DNA of 64,000 bases, from positions 124,001 through 188,000 of the forward strand of contig JAEYWX010000010.1 in the NCBI GenBank assembly GCA_023428755.1, in the 5' to 3' direction. Position numbers and translations under genes: made by a program. The notes beneath the pieces were generated by a model, which saw only the letters and a program-made list of their open reading frames with translations, had not been told where the DNA came from and did not search any database. How positions within the stretch are numbered: position 1 is the first letter of the stretch; the number at the start of each line of letters is the position of its first letter. Origin of the DNA: Bacteroidota bacterium. GTDB taxonomy: Bacteria > Bacteroidota > Bacteroidia > Chitinophagales > Chitinophagaceae. Below, piece after piece: positions 9,249 to 17,686 of this stretch.

Positions 9249-10859
9249 ATGAAAATATTCATTTACAATAAATATTTCCCAACCTGTGGCGGAGGTGAAA
9301 AACATATCGGAGGCATTGCAGAAGTTCTGGCTAAAAAGCATCAAATTACAATTCTTCATGCAGGGGAATTGGACACAAGCAAGGTTTCAGCCAGACTCAA
9401 TTTAGATTTATCTAATATATTATTTGTAAGTCTAGGACATTCCCCAAATATGGACTTTGACGTTTTAGAATACGTAAACCTTCATGAGCCTGATGTTTTC
9501 ATTAATGCAACTTATTTTTCATTATTACTAGCGCCTGTAAAAAAAAGTATTTCCCTGATTTTTTTTCCGAAATATTTCAGAATTGAACCTTTGCATTTAA
9601 AAGACAAGCTGAAATTTAGGCTCGGAAATTTCTTATTCAGAAACTATACAAGCACAATAAGATTTCATGAAGGTTTTGAAAATGAAGAATATGTTCATTC
9701 AACTACCGGAAGATGGAGCTCAGAAAAGTCAACCTTATTAATCAATAAGCCGTTTAGTAAAGTTGATATTTTTTTTAACAATCTTACAAATACAATAATA
9801 AATGATCGTATAAGAGAGATAACAATTCATGAGAACAAACTGAATTTTGAAATTCACCACAATAAAATCAGAATTAAATTTAATTCTCCCAATGCCTGTG
9901 GTATACATATGAAATTTAATACTTTTATTCCATACGAATTAAATCGTGAAAACTCTGACTCTAGAAAACTGGGAATATTTGTTACCACTGTTTATACGGA
10001 CGCCTTAGACTATTTTTCAAAACTACTTGTACTACTATGGAATCTTCCTCTTTTAAGAAATAAAATAAGCAGATTCTATAATACTTGGCAAACACTGACT
10101 CATCACTACTATTATTTAGAGTTCCTAAAAAAAAATCAAAACATAATGAACTCAAAATATACTTCTGATTGGACTGAGCGGATTTATGGATTTAAACATA
10201 TAAACAAAAAAATTCTGTACCCGCCTGTAGATATACACATATTCAAACCTGCAAAAGCTAAGAAAAAATCAATCATTTCAGTTGGGAGATTTTTTGTTGG
10301 TGGACACAATAAAAAACAAGTTGAATTAATTAATGCATTCCGGAAGCTTTATGATACTGCACCGGAAGCAAGAGAATATACGCTTCATTTATGTGGAGGA
10401 ACACACCCGGAAACGATACATCAAAACTACCTAGCCCTCTGTGAAAATCTTTCTCAAGGTTACCCAATAGTAATTCACAAAAATATTGAGTTGGCAGAGT
10501 TAATTGACCTCTACGGTGAGGCAAAAATATTCTGGCATGCAGCTGGAATGAATGAAAATGAGCACCTGCACCCAGATAAATTTGAACATTTTGGGATAAC
10601 AACAGTTGAGGCTATGGCTTCAGGTTGCGTTCCTGTAGTGTTAGGACTGGCTGGTCAAAAAGAAATCGTTAGCCATATGAAAACCGGCCTATTATGGAAA
10701 ACAGAGGAAGAACTATTACAAAACACTCTTATGCTCATAAACGACAATTCTTTTTGTAATGAGTTAGCAGAACAGTCTGTTCTAAGTTCCAAAAAATATA
10801 GCCGTACCGTATTTAATCAAAATGTTGAAACACTTTTCAATGAAATACTTTTAAACTAA
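9249..10859 (+). CDS. Family 4 glycosyltransferase with inserted beta-domain
   Basis: A 536-residue GT-B enzyme, longer than the usual 350-400. The N-terminus MKIFIYNKYFPTCGGGEKHI carries the glycine-rich acceptor loop. An extra segment at about residues 137-250 (EGFENEEY, GRW at 154-156, DSRKLGIFV at 237-245) interrupts the first Rossmann domain. The donor domain then follows (PPVDIHIFKP, SIISVGRFF), ending with HFGITTVEAMASGCVPVV, which holds the E-x7-E motif. The ORF extends to 9219, but ATG 9249 follows the previous stop by one base and starts at the conserved strand, so I chose it. Sugar specificity is unknown. Confidence 0.87.
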   Translation: MKIFIYNKYFPTCGGGEKHIGGIAEVLAKKHQITILHAGELDTSKVSARLNLDLSNILFVSLGHSPNMDFDVLEYVNLHEPDVFINATYFSLLLAPVKKSISLIFFPKYFRIEPLHLKDKLKFRLGNFLFRNYTSTIRFHEGFENEEYVHSTTGRWSSEKSTLLINKPFSKVDIFFNNLTNTIINDRIREITIHENKLNFEIHHNKIRIKFNSPNACGIHMKFNTFIPYELNRENSDSRKLGIFVTTVYTDALDYFSKLLVLLWNLPLLRNKISRFYNTWQTLTHHYYYLEFLKKNQNIMNSKYTSDWTERIYGFKHINKKILYPPVDIHIFKPAKAKKKSIISVGRFFVGGHNKKQVELINAFRKLYDTAPEAREYTLHLCGGTHPETIHQNYLALCENLSQGYPIVIHKNIELAELIDLYGEAKIFWHAAGMNENEHLHPDKFEHFGITTVEAMASGCVPVVLGLAGQKEIVSHMKTGLLWKTEEELLQNTLMLINDNSFCNELAEQSVLSSKKYSRTVFNQNVETLFNEILLN

Positions 10860-10863
10860 GTAT

Positions 10864-11583
10864 ATGTTTGCTTTATTACTTCACATTTATTATAAGGAAT
10901 CATGGGATACATACCTTAATGAAGTGCTTTCAAAAATAAAGTATTTAGATTTTGATTTGTATATAAACTTACCAGTTTCACAGACACATAATTATGAACT
11001 GGTAAAAAAAATTAAAGTGGAATATCCTTCAGCCATAATAATTGAAAGTCCAAACATTGGTAAAGACATTGGCGGAAAGCTAGCTCTTCTTAATCACTTC
11101 TTTGTACTGAAATCAAACAAGGAGTTGATTGTTTTCTTACACGACAAAAAAAGTCCCCAATCTGCTACTGGTGAACGTTGGAGAAAAACACTTTATAAGA
11201 TAGTTGACAATAAATATATTCCTGAAATACTCAACTTACTTAAAAATAAAAAAACAGGGATTGTTGGGGCAAAAGAATGCATCATAAACGAAAAAGACTC
11301 AAGAACTAAGCTCTTTAAATCGAACAACAGTAGCTATTTAGATTTACTATTGGCTAAATACTCGATCGTACCAAATGACTTTTATTTTATCGGAGGAACA
11401 ATGTTTTGGATTAAAAGAGAAGCTATAGAGCCATTTTTTTTAAAGTACTCCGCAATTGAATGCAGATCGGAATTAGAGAAAGGCAATGTATCTGACGACT
11501 TAATGGGGTCAAAAACACATGCGTGGGAAAGGCTTATATGCTGGATAAACTCTTCAAGAGGTTACAGTTTAAAAGGTATTTAA
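10864..11583 (+). CDS. RgpF-like rhamnan-synthesis family protein
   Basis: A 239-residue protein resembling the RgpF family (Pfam rhamnan synthesis protein F). Motifs include LLLHIYYKESWDTYL at the start, PNIGKDIGGKLAL (about 63-75), the FLHDKKSP block (91-98), FIGGTMFWIKREAI (about 177-190) and a C-terminal HAWERLICWINSSRGY. RgpF proteins take part in synthesis of rhamnose-rich and other surface polysaccharides, with a GT-A-like fold. The stop codon TAA is followed at once by an ATG in the same frame, opening the next ORF. In many bacteria an RgpF domain is fused to a WbsX-type domain, so this pair may be a broken fusion. Confidence 0.8.
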   Translation: MFALLLHIYYKESWDTYLNEVLSKIKYLDFDLYINLPVSQTHNYELVKKIKVEYPSAIIIESPNIGKDIGGKLALLNHFFVLKSNKELIVFLHDKKSPQSATGERWRKTLYKIVDNKYIPEILNLLKNKKTGIVGAKECIINEKDSRTKLFKSNNSSYLDLLLAKYSIVPNDFYFIGGTMFWIKREAIEPFFLKYSAIECRSELEKGNVSDDLMGSKTHAWERLICWINSSRGYSLKGI

Positions 11584-12453
11584 ATGTTAGAATACTGGCT
11601 TGTTAGAGATTCTTTAAAAACCATAACGGTTGACCAACATTTTTTAGGTCAGCCTATAAATATTTGTTTTGCTCCAACTTCAATAAACGAATTAGAATTA
11701 GGACTCAATGTAATCACAAAACTTACTGGAAACAGCAATAAAAAAATTAGTCTGGTATTTACTAATTCCTTTCTAGAAAACATTAATAGCACCCGGACTA
11801 AAGCAAATTTTGAAAGCTTACTTTTTGCTTACTTTTTTTCTCCGCTTTACTATAAAATTAATGGTAATCCATCGATATTTCTCTCTGAGAGTTATACTGA
11901 GCACCTCTATTTTCAGAAAATACAAACTGAATGTAAACTTCAGGGATATAATAAACTATATTTTTTTACTGTACGAAACAATGAAACAATTTATCTGACC
12001 TCAGACACATACGATTACAACACAAAAAAAATAATACAAAAAATTAAAATATGCATCCTGAGTTGGTTAAAAAACAACGACTGGGAAGATGAAATTTATC
12101 CTCCCCATATTATACTGAAACATCCAAAAGGTTTTATTGATCAATCAGAAATAATTTCTCTGGAAAAAATACTAATTAAACATGTATTTCAAAACAAATT
12201 GTATCGAGGTTTAGAAGCCCTTTTCTTAGAAAAAAAAGAAAAGAAAATGCTAAAACAAAAAATTAAGAGGTTAAAAGAAGACAATACGAATTTAAAAAGC
12301 TATCTATCCTCACAGTCTACTAACTCGATTGAACTACTAAATTGGTACGAAAAACAGTATGAGGTCCTGCCATTATGGTATAAAAGATTCGGCCACATAC
12401 TAAAAGTATTAATGGGAAAAAGAACTTTACAGTCACTGTTTAAAGATGAATGA
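11584..12453 (+). CDS. Truncated WbsX-like protein with coiled-coil tail
   Basis: A 289-residue ORF in the same frame as the RgpF-like gene and separated from it only by one TAA. Residues 1 to about 160 resemble the middle of WbsX/GH99-like glycan-synthesis proteins: LEYWLVRDSL, INICFAPTS where WbsX has its CWANENW-type motif, and KINGNPSIFL matching the usual KIDGKPVFLIY motif. The N-terminal third of WbsX is missing and the aromatic CWANENW signature is not kept, so activity is doubtful. From about residue 210 it becomes a coiled coil (KMLKQKIKRLKEDN) with a tail NWYEKQYEVLPLWYKRF. It may be a decayed remnant or a repurposed scaffold. Confidence 0.6.
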   Translation: MLEYWLVRDSLKTITVDQHFLGQPINICFAPTSINELELGLNVITKLTGNSNKKISLVFTNSFLENINSTRTKANFESLLFAYFFSPLYYKINGNPSIFLSESYTEHLYFQKIQTECKLQGYNKLYFFTVRNNETIYLTSDTYDYNTKKIIQKIKICILSWLKNNDWEDEIYPPHIILKHPKGFIDQSEIISLEKILIKHVFQNKLYRGLEALFLEKKEKKMLKQKIKRLKEDNTNLKSYLSSQSTNSIELLNWYEKQYEVLPLWYKRFGHILKVLMGKRTLQSLFKDE

Positions 12454-14629
12454 TACTACGCAGAAAAACTATTGGCTTCTTACCACTGAATATCCACCTT
12501 TTTTTGGAGGTGGTATCAGCACGTATTGCTATCATACAGCAAAGATGTTGTACAAAAACGGTCACAACGTATCTGTTTTCGTTAACGATAATACTGTTAA
12601 AGACAAACAAATTGAAACAAGAGAGGGTATCCGTATTGTTCGCTTTAATCCATCCTTCACGAATTCTGCATCGCACCTTGGTCATACTACAAATATCAGT
12701 TATGAGTTTGCGCATATTGTAAAACAGTTTATTGGGCAGGAAGGAAAGCCTGATATCATTGAAGCGCAGGAGTACCTCGGCATTGCTTACTATCTTTTAC
12801 AGTTTAAACACCTCAAGTACGAATGGTGTAATGATATCCCTGTACTTATAACAATGCATTCTCCATCATTCCTCTATATGGAGTATAACCATGTTAGCGA
12901 ATACAGGTATCCTAATTACTGGATCTGTGAAATGGAACGCTTTTGTATGCAAGCGGCAGATTATATTATTTCGCCCAGTCAGTATATGGTAGATGAATTG
13001 CAAACAAGATTTTCGTTATCTCACAATCGTGTTGCAGTTGTACCGAACCCTTATCAGATCAAAGCCCGACATAATTATTCTGGTACGGAAACCGAAATTG
13101 TTTTCTACGGTAAGCTTACAGTACAAAAAGGTGCGCTGAAGCTATTGCAGTATTATGATGAGTTATGGGCAAATGGATTCGCAGAAAATCTTTGTCTGAT
13201 CGGAGGTCAGGATATAGTTTATCATCCTGAGGGAATTACGATGGGCGAATTAATTCGCAAAAAATACGCTACTCACATTAAGAATGGTAAACTTCGTTTA
13301 GAAGACAGAATTGAACCAGGTAAGATCGCAGAGCGGATCGCTAAAGTGAATCTTGTTATTGTTCCAAGTAACAACGACAACCTTCCGTATGTTGTAGCGG
13401 AAATGATGGGTATGGGAAAACTGGTTTTGGTTTCTGAACAAGGTGGGCATCGGGAAATTGTAAGAGATGGTATTGATGGTTTCATTTTTGACCATAATCA
13501 GAAAGGCTCTTTTTCAAAAAAGCTAAAGCAAATTCTGCAACTACATAAAACTGATTTACTGAGAATTTCTGATAATGCAGTTAAGCGAATAGATGATTAT
13601 TTCAACTATGAAAATATTTATCTGCAAAAAAAGAAAGTGATCGATCTCCTATGCGCTAACAGTACTAGTAGATTATCTGCTTTCCCATTTACAAGGGAGT
13701 TTGCAAATACAGAGTCAGCCGAGTTGTATAATGCAACAACAGATAAATTACTATCAGTAGTAATTCCATATTATAATGCAGGTAAATTTCTACCCGATAC
13801 GATCAATTCAGTCCTTAACTCATCGTATCCTATACATGAAATCCTACTTATAAATGATGGCAGTACTGAACAAACGAGCATTGATATTCTTACCAAATAT
13901 AAATCCGATAGTCGCTTTAAAGTAATAAGCACAGCCAACAAGGGAGTCGGTGCGGCCAGAAATAAAGGAGCTGAAGAAACTACAGGAGACTACATTGCAT
14001 TTCTTGATGCAGATGATCTTATTGATCCGGAGTATTATTCAAAAGCAATTCGTACACTTTCTGCGTATCAAAACGTTCATTTTATAGGGTGCTGGACAAA
14101 GTATTTCGAAGGTTCATCAAAAGTATGGCCAACATTCAATCCTGAACCACCCTTGCTTCTTTATCATAACCAAATCAATTCAAGCAGTATTGTAGTAAAA
14201 CGAAAAAGTTTTCTGCAAGGAGGGAAAAATGATCCGAATATGCCCTTCACGGGATGGGAGGATTATTTCTCCATTTTATCAATGATCAATAATAATATGA
14301 ACGGAGTTGTGCTCCCCGAAATTCTGTTTCACTATCGGGTACATCGTAATTCTATGATACGAAGCATGACCAAAGAGAAAAAGCAAATACTGATACAGTA
14401 CATCACAAGTAAATGTCCTGAACTGTATGCGAAATATGCAACAGATTTAATGAACCTCAATGCTGCTAATGGAATTGGTTTTAATTATGATAATCCAACA
14501 TTAGATCATCACCTTACCGACAGAATACCTTTTGGAGGCAAGCTGGCAATAAACGCCATACAACTCGTGAAAAAAAACAGACACGTTAAGCAAATGGCAT
14601 ATAAAATTTATAAAACACTGAAAAAATAG
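12446..14629 (+). CDS. Fused GT4-GT2 bifunctional glycosyltransferase
   Basis: A 727-residue protein with two complete catalytic modules. Residues 5 to about 400 are GT-B/GT4 (EYPPFFGGGISTYCYH, then VVPNPYQ, GKLTVQKGALKLL and DNLPYVVAEMMGMGKLVLV with its acidic donor-site residue). Residues from about 430 are GT-A/GT2 (LLSVVIPYYNAGKFL, ILLINDGSTEQ, KGVGAARNKGAEETTGDYI, FLDADDLIDPEYY). A fusion suggests that one polypeptide makes two successive transfers in the repeat unit. It overlaps the WbsX-like gene by eight bases. Base composition returns here to that of the flanks. Sugars are unknown. Confidence 0.9.
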   Translation: MNDTTQKNYWLLTTEYPPFFGGGISTYCYHTAKMLYKNGHNVSVFVNDNTVKDKQIETREGIRIVRFNPSFTNSASHLGHTTNISYEFAHIVKQFIGQEGKPDIIEAQEYLGIAYYLLQFKHLKYEWCNDIPVLITMHSPSFLYMEYNHVSEYRYPNYWICEMERFCMQAADYIISPSQYMVDELQTRFSLSHNRVAVVPNPYQIKARHNYSGTETEIVFYGKLTVQKGALKLLQYYDELWANGFAENLCLIGGQDIVYHPEGITMGELIRKKYATHIKNGKLRLEDRIEPGKIAERIAKVNLVIVPSNNDNLPYVVAEMMGMGKLVLVSEQGGHREIVRDGIDGFIFDHNQKGSFSKKLKQILQLHKTDLLRISDNAVKRIDDYFNYENIYLQKKKVIDLLCANSTSRLSAFPFTREFANTESAELYNATTDKLLSVVIPYYNAGKFLPDTINSVLNSSYPIHEILLINDGSTEQTSIDILTKYKSDSRFKVISTANKGVGAARNKGAEETTGDYIAFLDADDLIDPEYYSKAIRTLSAYQNVHFIGCWTKYFEGSSKVWPTFNPEPPLLLYHNQINSSSIVVKRKSFLQGGKNDPNMPFTGWEDYFSILSMINNNMNGVVLPEILFHYRVHRNSMIRSMTKEKKQILIQYITSKCPELYAKYATDLMNLNAANGIGFNYDNPTLDHHLTDRIPFGGKLAINAIQLVKKNRHVKQMAYKIYKTLKK

Positions 14630-14635
14630 ATATAC

Positions 14636-15433
14636 ATGGTTCTTAAAATTGTTAGAGACTGGTTCTATGGGTCCAATAAACTTGAACGGCTTTGGCTTCT
14701 TGCCAAAATTGAATTTAAACTACGTTACTACGAAAATAAGCTTGGGTTACTGTGGGCGTTACTGAAACCCATAATGGACATCTGCATTTACTATGTTGTT
14801 TTCAAAATAATTTTGAAAACAGACGTGCCGGCTTTTGCTTCTTACTTATTCATTGGTCTTATTATCTGGAATTTCTTTGTTGAATCAACTGGTGGTACAA
14901 TTCAGATACTCAACACAAAAAAATACCTGTATGAATACAGCAATATGAATAAGCTGGAGATTTATGTCTCAACGCTATTCAGTAACTCCATCGGCTTTTT
15001 CTTCAACTTCGTGATGTTTCTGTTGTTCTATAATTTTCTTGAAAAAGAATCCGGCGGAATGTCGGTACATGCTCTTTGGGTAATTCCTTTATTCATCAAC
15101 CTCTTTATCCTTTCGCTTGGAATATCATTAATTCTTTCCAACATCTATATTATTGCAAAAGATATTTCCCAGATATGGCAGGTTTTTACCAGTCTTTTGT
15201 TTTTCTTATCCCCTATTTTTTATAGTCTAAAAGTATTTACAGAAGCATTACCATCATTTGATTATGGCAACCCCATTGCAGGTATTATTATCAATGCCCG
15301 TCGGGTGCTTATGGAACAAACAGCACCCAACTTTCAATTGCTTTTTTGGGACTTTGTGTATGCCGTATTTCTTTTGCTAGTTGGACTAATTGCCCTTAAC
15401 AAGCTCGGTTCCAAAGCAGCTGAAAAACTTTAA
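14636..15433 (+). CDS. ABC-2 type polysaccharide export permease (Wzm/TagG-like)
   Basis: A 265-residue ABC-2 membrane protein with about six hydrophobic helices. It has the family's amphipathic N-terminal segment (LLAKIEFKLRYYENKLGLLWALLKP, residues about 21-45), where the RY-x4-LG-LW pattern is typical of O-antigen and teichoic-acid permeases. The export channel formed with the ATPase encoded next moves finished lipid-linked glycan across the inner membrane. The gene lies six bases after the fused glycosyltransferase and five bases before the ATPase gene, so the three are one operon. Confidence 0.9.
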   Translation: MVLKIVRDWFYGSNKLERLWLLAKIEFKLRYYENKLGLLWALLKPIMDICIYYVVFKIILKTDVPAFASYLFIGLIIWNFFVESTGGTIQILNTKKYLYEYSNMNKLEIYVSTLFSNSIGFFFNFVMFLLFYNFLEKESGGMSVHALWVIPLFINLFILSLGISLILSNIYIIAKDISQIWQVFTSLLFFLSPIFYSLKVFTEALPSFDYGNPIAGIIINARRVLMEQTAPNFQLLFWDFVYAVFLLLVGLIALNKLGSKAAEKL

Positions 15434-15437
15434 ACAA

Positions 15438-16178
15438 ATGAAGATGGAAAAAACAATCGCATTAAGCGCAAAAAATATCAGTAAAACATTTGAAATATCC
15501 GAAGACAGTCACAATACGGTGAAGCATCGTTTATTCAACTTGTTCAATCCGCCCCGTAGAAAAAGAGTTCCCGCTTTAAAAATGACCTCCTTCGAAATCA
15601 ATAAAGGAGAATGTGTTGGACTACTTGGCCGTAACGGCTGTGGCAAATCAACATTGGTAAAACTGCTGGCAGGTGTGTACCCTACTGACACCGGTTATGT
15701 AAAAATCAACGGCAGCACTATGCTCATGAATCTTGGTGTAGGGATGAGCCATGAATTAACGGCACGTGAGAATATTTATGTTTCAGGATCGGTGCTCGGT
15801 TTAAAAATCAAAGAGATCGATGCCATCTTTGATACCATCATCGATTTTGCCGAGCTGCGTGACTTTGTTGATACCAAGATCAAATACTTCTCCTCCGGTA
15901 TGGTGGCACGTCTTGGCTTCTCTATTGCCGTGCATGCCGGTGCAGACATTATGTTCCTTGATGAAATTTTTGCTGTGGGTGATATGAAGTTCCAGGAAAA
16001 AGCGATTAAAGTTTTTGAAAGCTCCTGGATTGAAGGAAAAACAGTTGTACTGGTTAGCCACAGTATGGATGTTATAAAAAAATACTGCAGTCGTGCTGGG
16101 TTTATGAAAAATGGCGAAATGGTTTACTTTGGTAATACTGATAAAGCAATTGAACTGTACATGGCCGATAATCAATGA
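15438..16178 (+). CDS. ABC transporter ATPase for polysaccharide export (Wzt/TagH-like)
   Basis: A 246-residue nucleotide-binding subunit. Walker A is LLGRNGCGKSTL, the signature is the variant YFSSGMVARLGFSIA typical of glycan exporters, Walker B is DIMFLDEIFAVGD, and the H-loop is LVSHSMD. The protein ends right after the ATPase core: the C-terminal carbohydrate-binding domain by which long Wzt proteins recognise capped O-antigen is absent, as in the capsule and teichoic-acid type. The ORF reaches 15390 within the permease gene, but ATG 15438 follows that stop by four bases; ATG 15444 is an alternative. Its 3' end lies within a terminator hairpin. Confidence 0.92.
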   Translation: MKMEKTIALSAKNISKTFEISEDSHNTVKHRLFNLFNPPRRKRVPALKMTSFEINKGECVGLLGRNGCGKSTLVKLLAGVYPTDTGYVKINGSTMLMNLGVGMSHELTARENIYVSGSVLGLKIKEIDAIFDTIIDFAELRDFVDTKIKYFSSGMVARLGFSIAVHAGADIMFLDEIFAVGDMKFQEKAIKVFESSWIEGKTVVLVSHSMDVIKKYCSRAGFMKNGEMVYFGNTDKAIELYMADNQ

Positions 16179-16199
16179 TCGGCCATTGGTTCTTTTTTT
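16161..16199. terminator. Bidirectional terminator embedded in two convergent gene ends
   Basis: A perfect 9-bp stem (ATGGCCGAT at 16161-16169 with ATCGGCCAT at 16178-16186) and eight-base loop, followed by a T-rich run to 16199. It stops the polysaccharide export operon on the plus strand. The stem encodes the last residues of both the ATPase (ending MADNQ) and the convergent ligase-like gene (ending MADH), whose stops overlap. Confidence 0.85.
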
Positions 16200-17473
16200 G
16201 TTGCAGCAAGCAATGCATAAAAGAAACCTGCCAGCATACAACCGATGCTTCGCCCGAGGTATACTTCAAAGATCATGGAAACAACAAACGCTGTAACAAC
16301 AAACAAATCGAACTTGCTTCCACGTTTTATTACATCATATAACGGCAGCACAGCAAACCCAACCAGAAAAATAAGCAACCCTCCCATTCCAAATGTAAGT
16401 AATGCATCGAGATAGCTGTTGTGCACATTCTTTTTGGTTTCAATGGCCATTGTAAAATTCCTGGCCTTGTAAACTTCATTTACCGCCTGCACACGATCAC
16501 CGATACCAACTCCGGTAAACAGGTTTTTCTTAGCAACTTCCCATCCGCAACCCCAAAGCGCCAACCGGGTATTGGCACCATTCCACTGTTCGCTGCTTAG
16601 CTGCATGTCGTAATGGCTCTCGGCGGCATTGCTATTGTATTGATAACTCGTGTACGTTAATTCTTTAAACCGCTGTATTGTTTTGGGAAAAAATTTAAAC
16701 AGGATAAATGCACCAATACACATTCCTAATAGCAACGTAGCGCCTTCCAGGTACTTTCTCTTTTTCAGAATATAATACACGGCATACACAAATAAGGCGC
16801 CGTACAACAGAATCATTGCCGAGCGACTGGCCAATAAAAAATGATAGCCAAACAAAACAACAAGAAACAAGTAAAGCAATCCGGGCATTGTAACAAATGA
16901 AGGCTTCCTGGTTAAAAGATAAATGAACCCAACAATGGAAATGTTCACCAGCATTGCCACATAGATCGACTGAAGTCCAAAGTGTACCGTTAAACTGTCG
17001 TTGTACAAATACCCGCTGTTACCTGTTGCATTGTATTGCGAAAAAGATAACCCTACACTTATAAAAGCAATGACCGTTGTAACAATAGCAATGGCAAAAA
17101 TGATCCGGTCTTTCAACTGTGGAGGAATTACCATTGTACCAATTGCCAGCGGAAGTAAGAGTATGGGCAAACGAATTTCTAATTGTGTTGTGGCTTCAGC
17201 CTTATCGCCCGACCAAAGCAAACTTAGCAGGAGCAACAAGTAATAACTGATCAAGAGCAAGATGTACGGTCTTGTTTTCAGCAAGCCGATTTTTTCTTTC
17301 AGTGAATTACTACTGAATGAAAGCAATACCAGGATACCTAATAAACTGTTTGTAATAACCGGCATACGTGGTATAAACAGGCTTACAAAAAAAATCAACA
17401 CAAGCCAATACAACAACTTCTCTCCTTTTGGCAATCGTCCAGCTTGTTCGTCCAGTAATACCAATTCTTTCAT
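16172..17473 (-). CDS. O-antigen ligase / polymerase family membrane protein
   Basis: A 433-residue protein with about a dozen hydrophobic helices and one large polar loop at about residues 270-350, the layout of the Wzy_C / WaaL family. The loop contains WGCGWEVAKKNLFTGVGIGD and, after it, KKNVHNSYLDALLTFGMGG; the H-N-S-Y motif is characteristic. Family members join undecaprenyl-linked glycan to lipid A core, or polymerise repeat units, on the periplasmic side. With an ABC exporter next door, a ligase role is more likely than a Wzy polymerase. The gene is convergent with the export operon and overlaps its stop by seven bases. Confidence 0.87.
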   Translation of the reverse strand: MKELVLLDEQAGRLPKGEKLLYWLVLIFFVSLFIPRMPVITNSLLGILVLLSFSSNSLKEKIGLLKTRPYILLLISYYLLLLLSLLWSGDKAEATTQLEIRLPILLLPLAIGTMVIPPQLKDRIIFAIAIVTTVIAFISVGLSFSQYNATGNSGYLYNDSLTVHFGLQSIYVAMLVNISIVGFIYLLTRKPSFVTMPGLLYLFLVVLFGYHFLLASRSAMILLYGALFVYAVYYILKKRKYLEGATLLLGMCIGAFILFKFFPKTIQRFKELTYTSYQYNSNAAESHYDMQLSSEQWNGANTRLALWGCGWEVAKKNLFTGVGIGDRVQAVNEVYKARNFTMAIETKKNVHNSYLDALLTFGMGGLLIFLVGFAVLPLYDVIKRGSKFDLFVVTAFVVSMIFEVYLGRSIGCMLAGFFYALLAATKKEPMADH

Positions 17474-17636
17474 ACATTCAATTGTGCGGCAAAATTAACG
17501 GGTTCAGCACTTGTAAGTTCAATTCCATTGCTATAAAACCAACATTTAAGAATACTGAAACTGGATCAAAAAGCAGAACATTGGAACTGATACACTGAAG
17601 AGGTTTTACACTGAAAATCGTTCAGCGAAACCTGCT

Positions 17637-17669
17637 TTTGTTCATATATTCAGAATTCTTTTATCTTAG
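17637..17669 (+). promoter_or_regulatory. Probable promoter (TTTG / TATCTTAG) of the GT4 gene
   Basis: TTTG at 17637-17640 and TATCTTAG at 17662-17669 are 21 bases apart, which fits the Bacteroidota -33 and -7 boxes (TAnnTTTG) with one mismatch. Transcription would begin near 17676, only a dozen bases before the inferred non-ATG start at 17687. Confidence 0.5.
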
Positions 17670-17686
17670 TTGGCAAAATCAACCAC

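Noticed and set aside
15801..16241. 146-residue minus-strand ORF
   Set aside because: Overlaps the ABC ATPase and ligase gene ends and has no motif; both real genes are well supported.
17474..17636. tRNA or small RNA in the ligase-GT4 spacer
   Set aside because: No cloverleaf, CCA end or strong stem is visible; only promoter-like elements near the right end.
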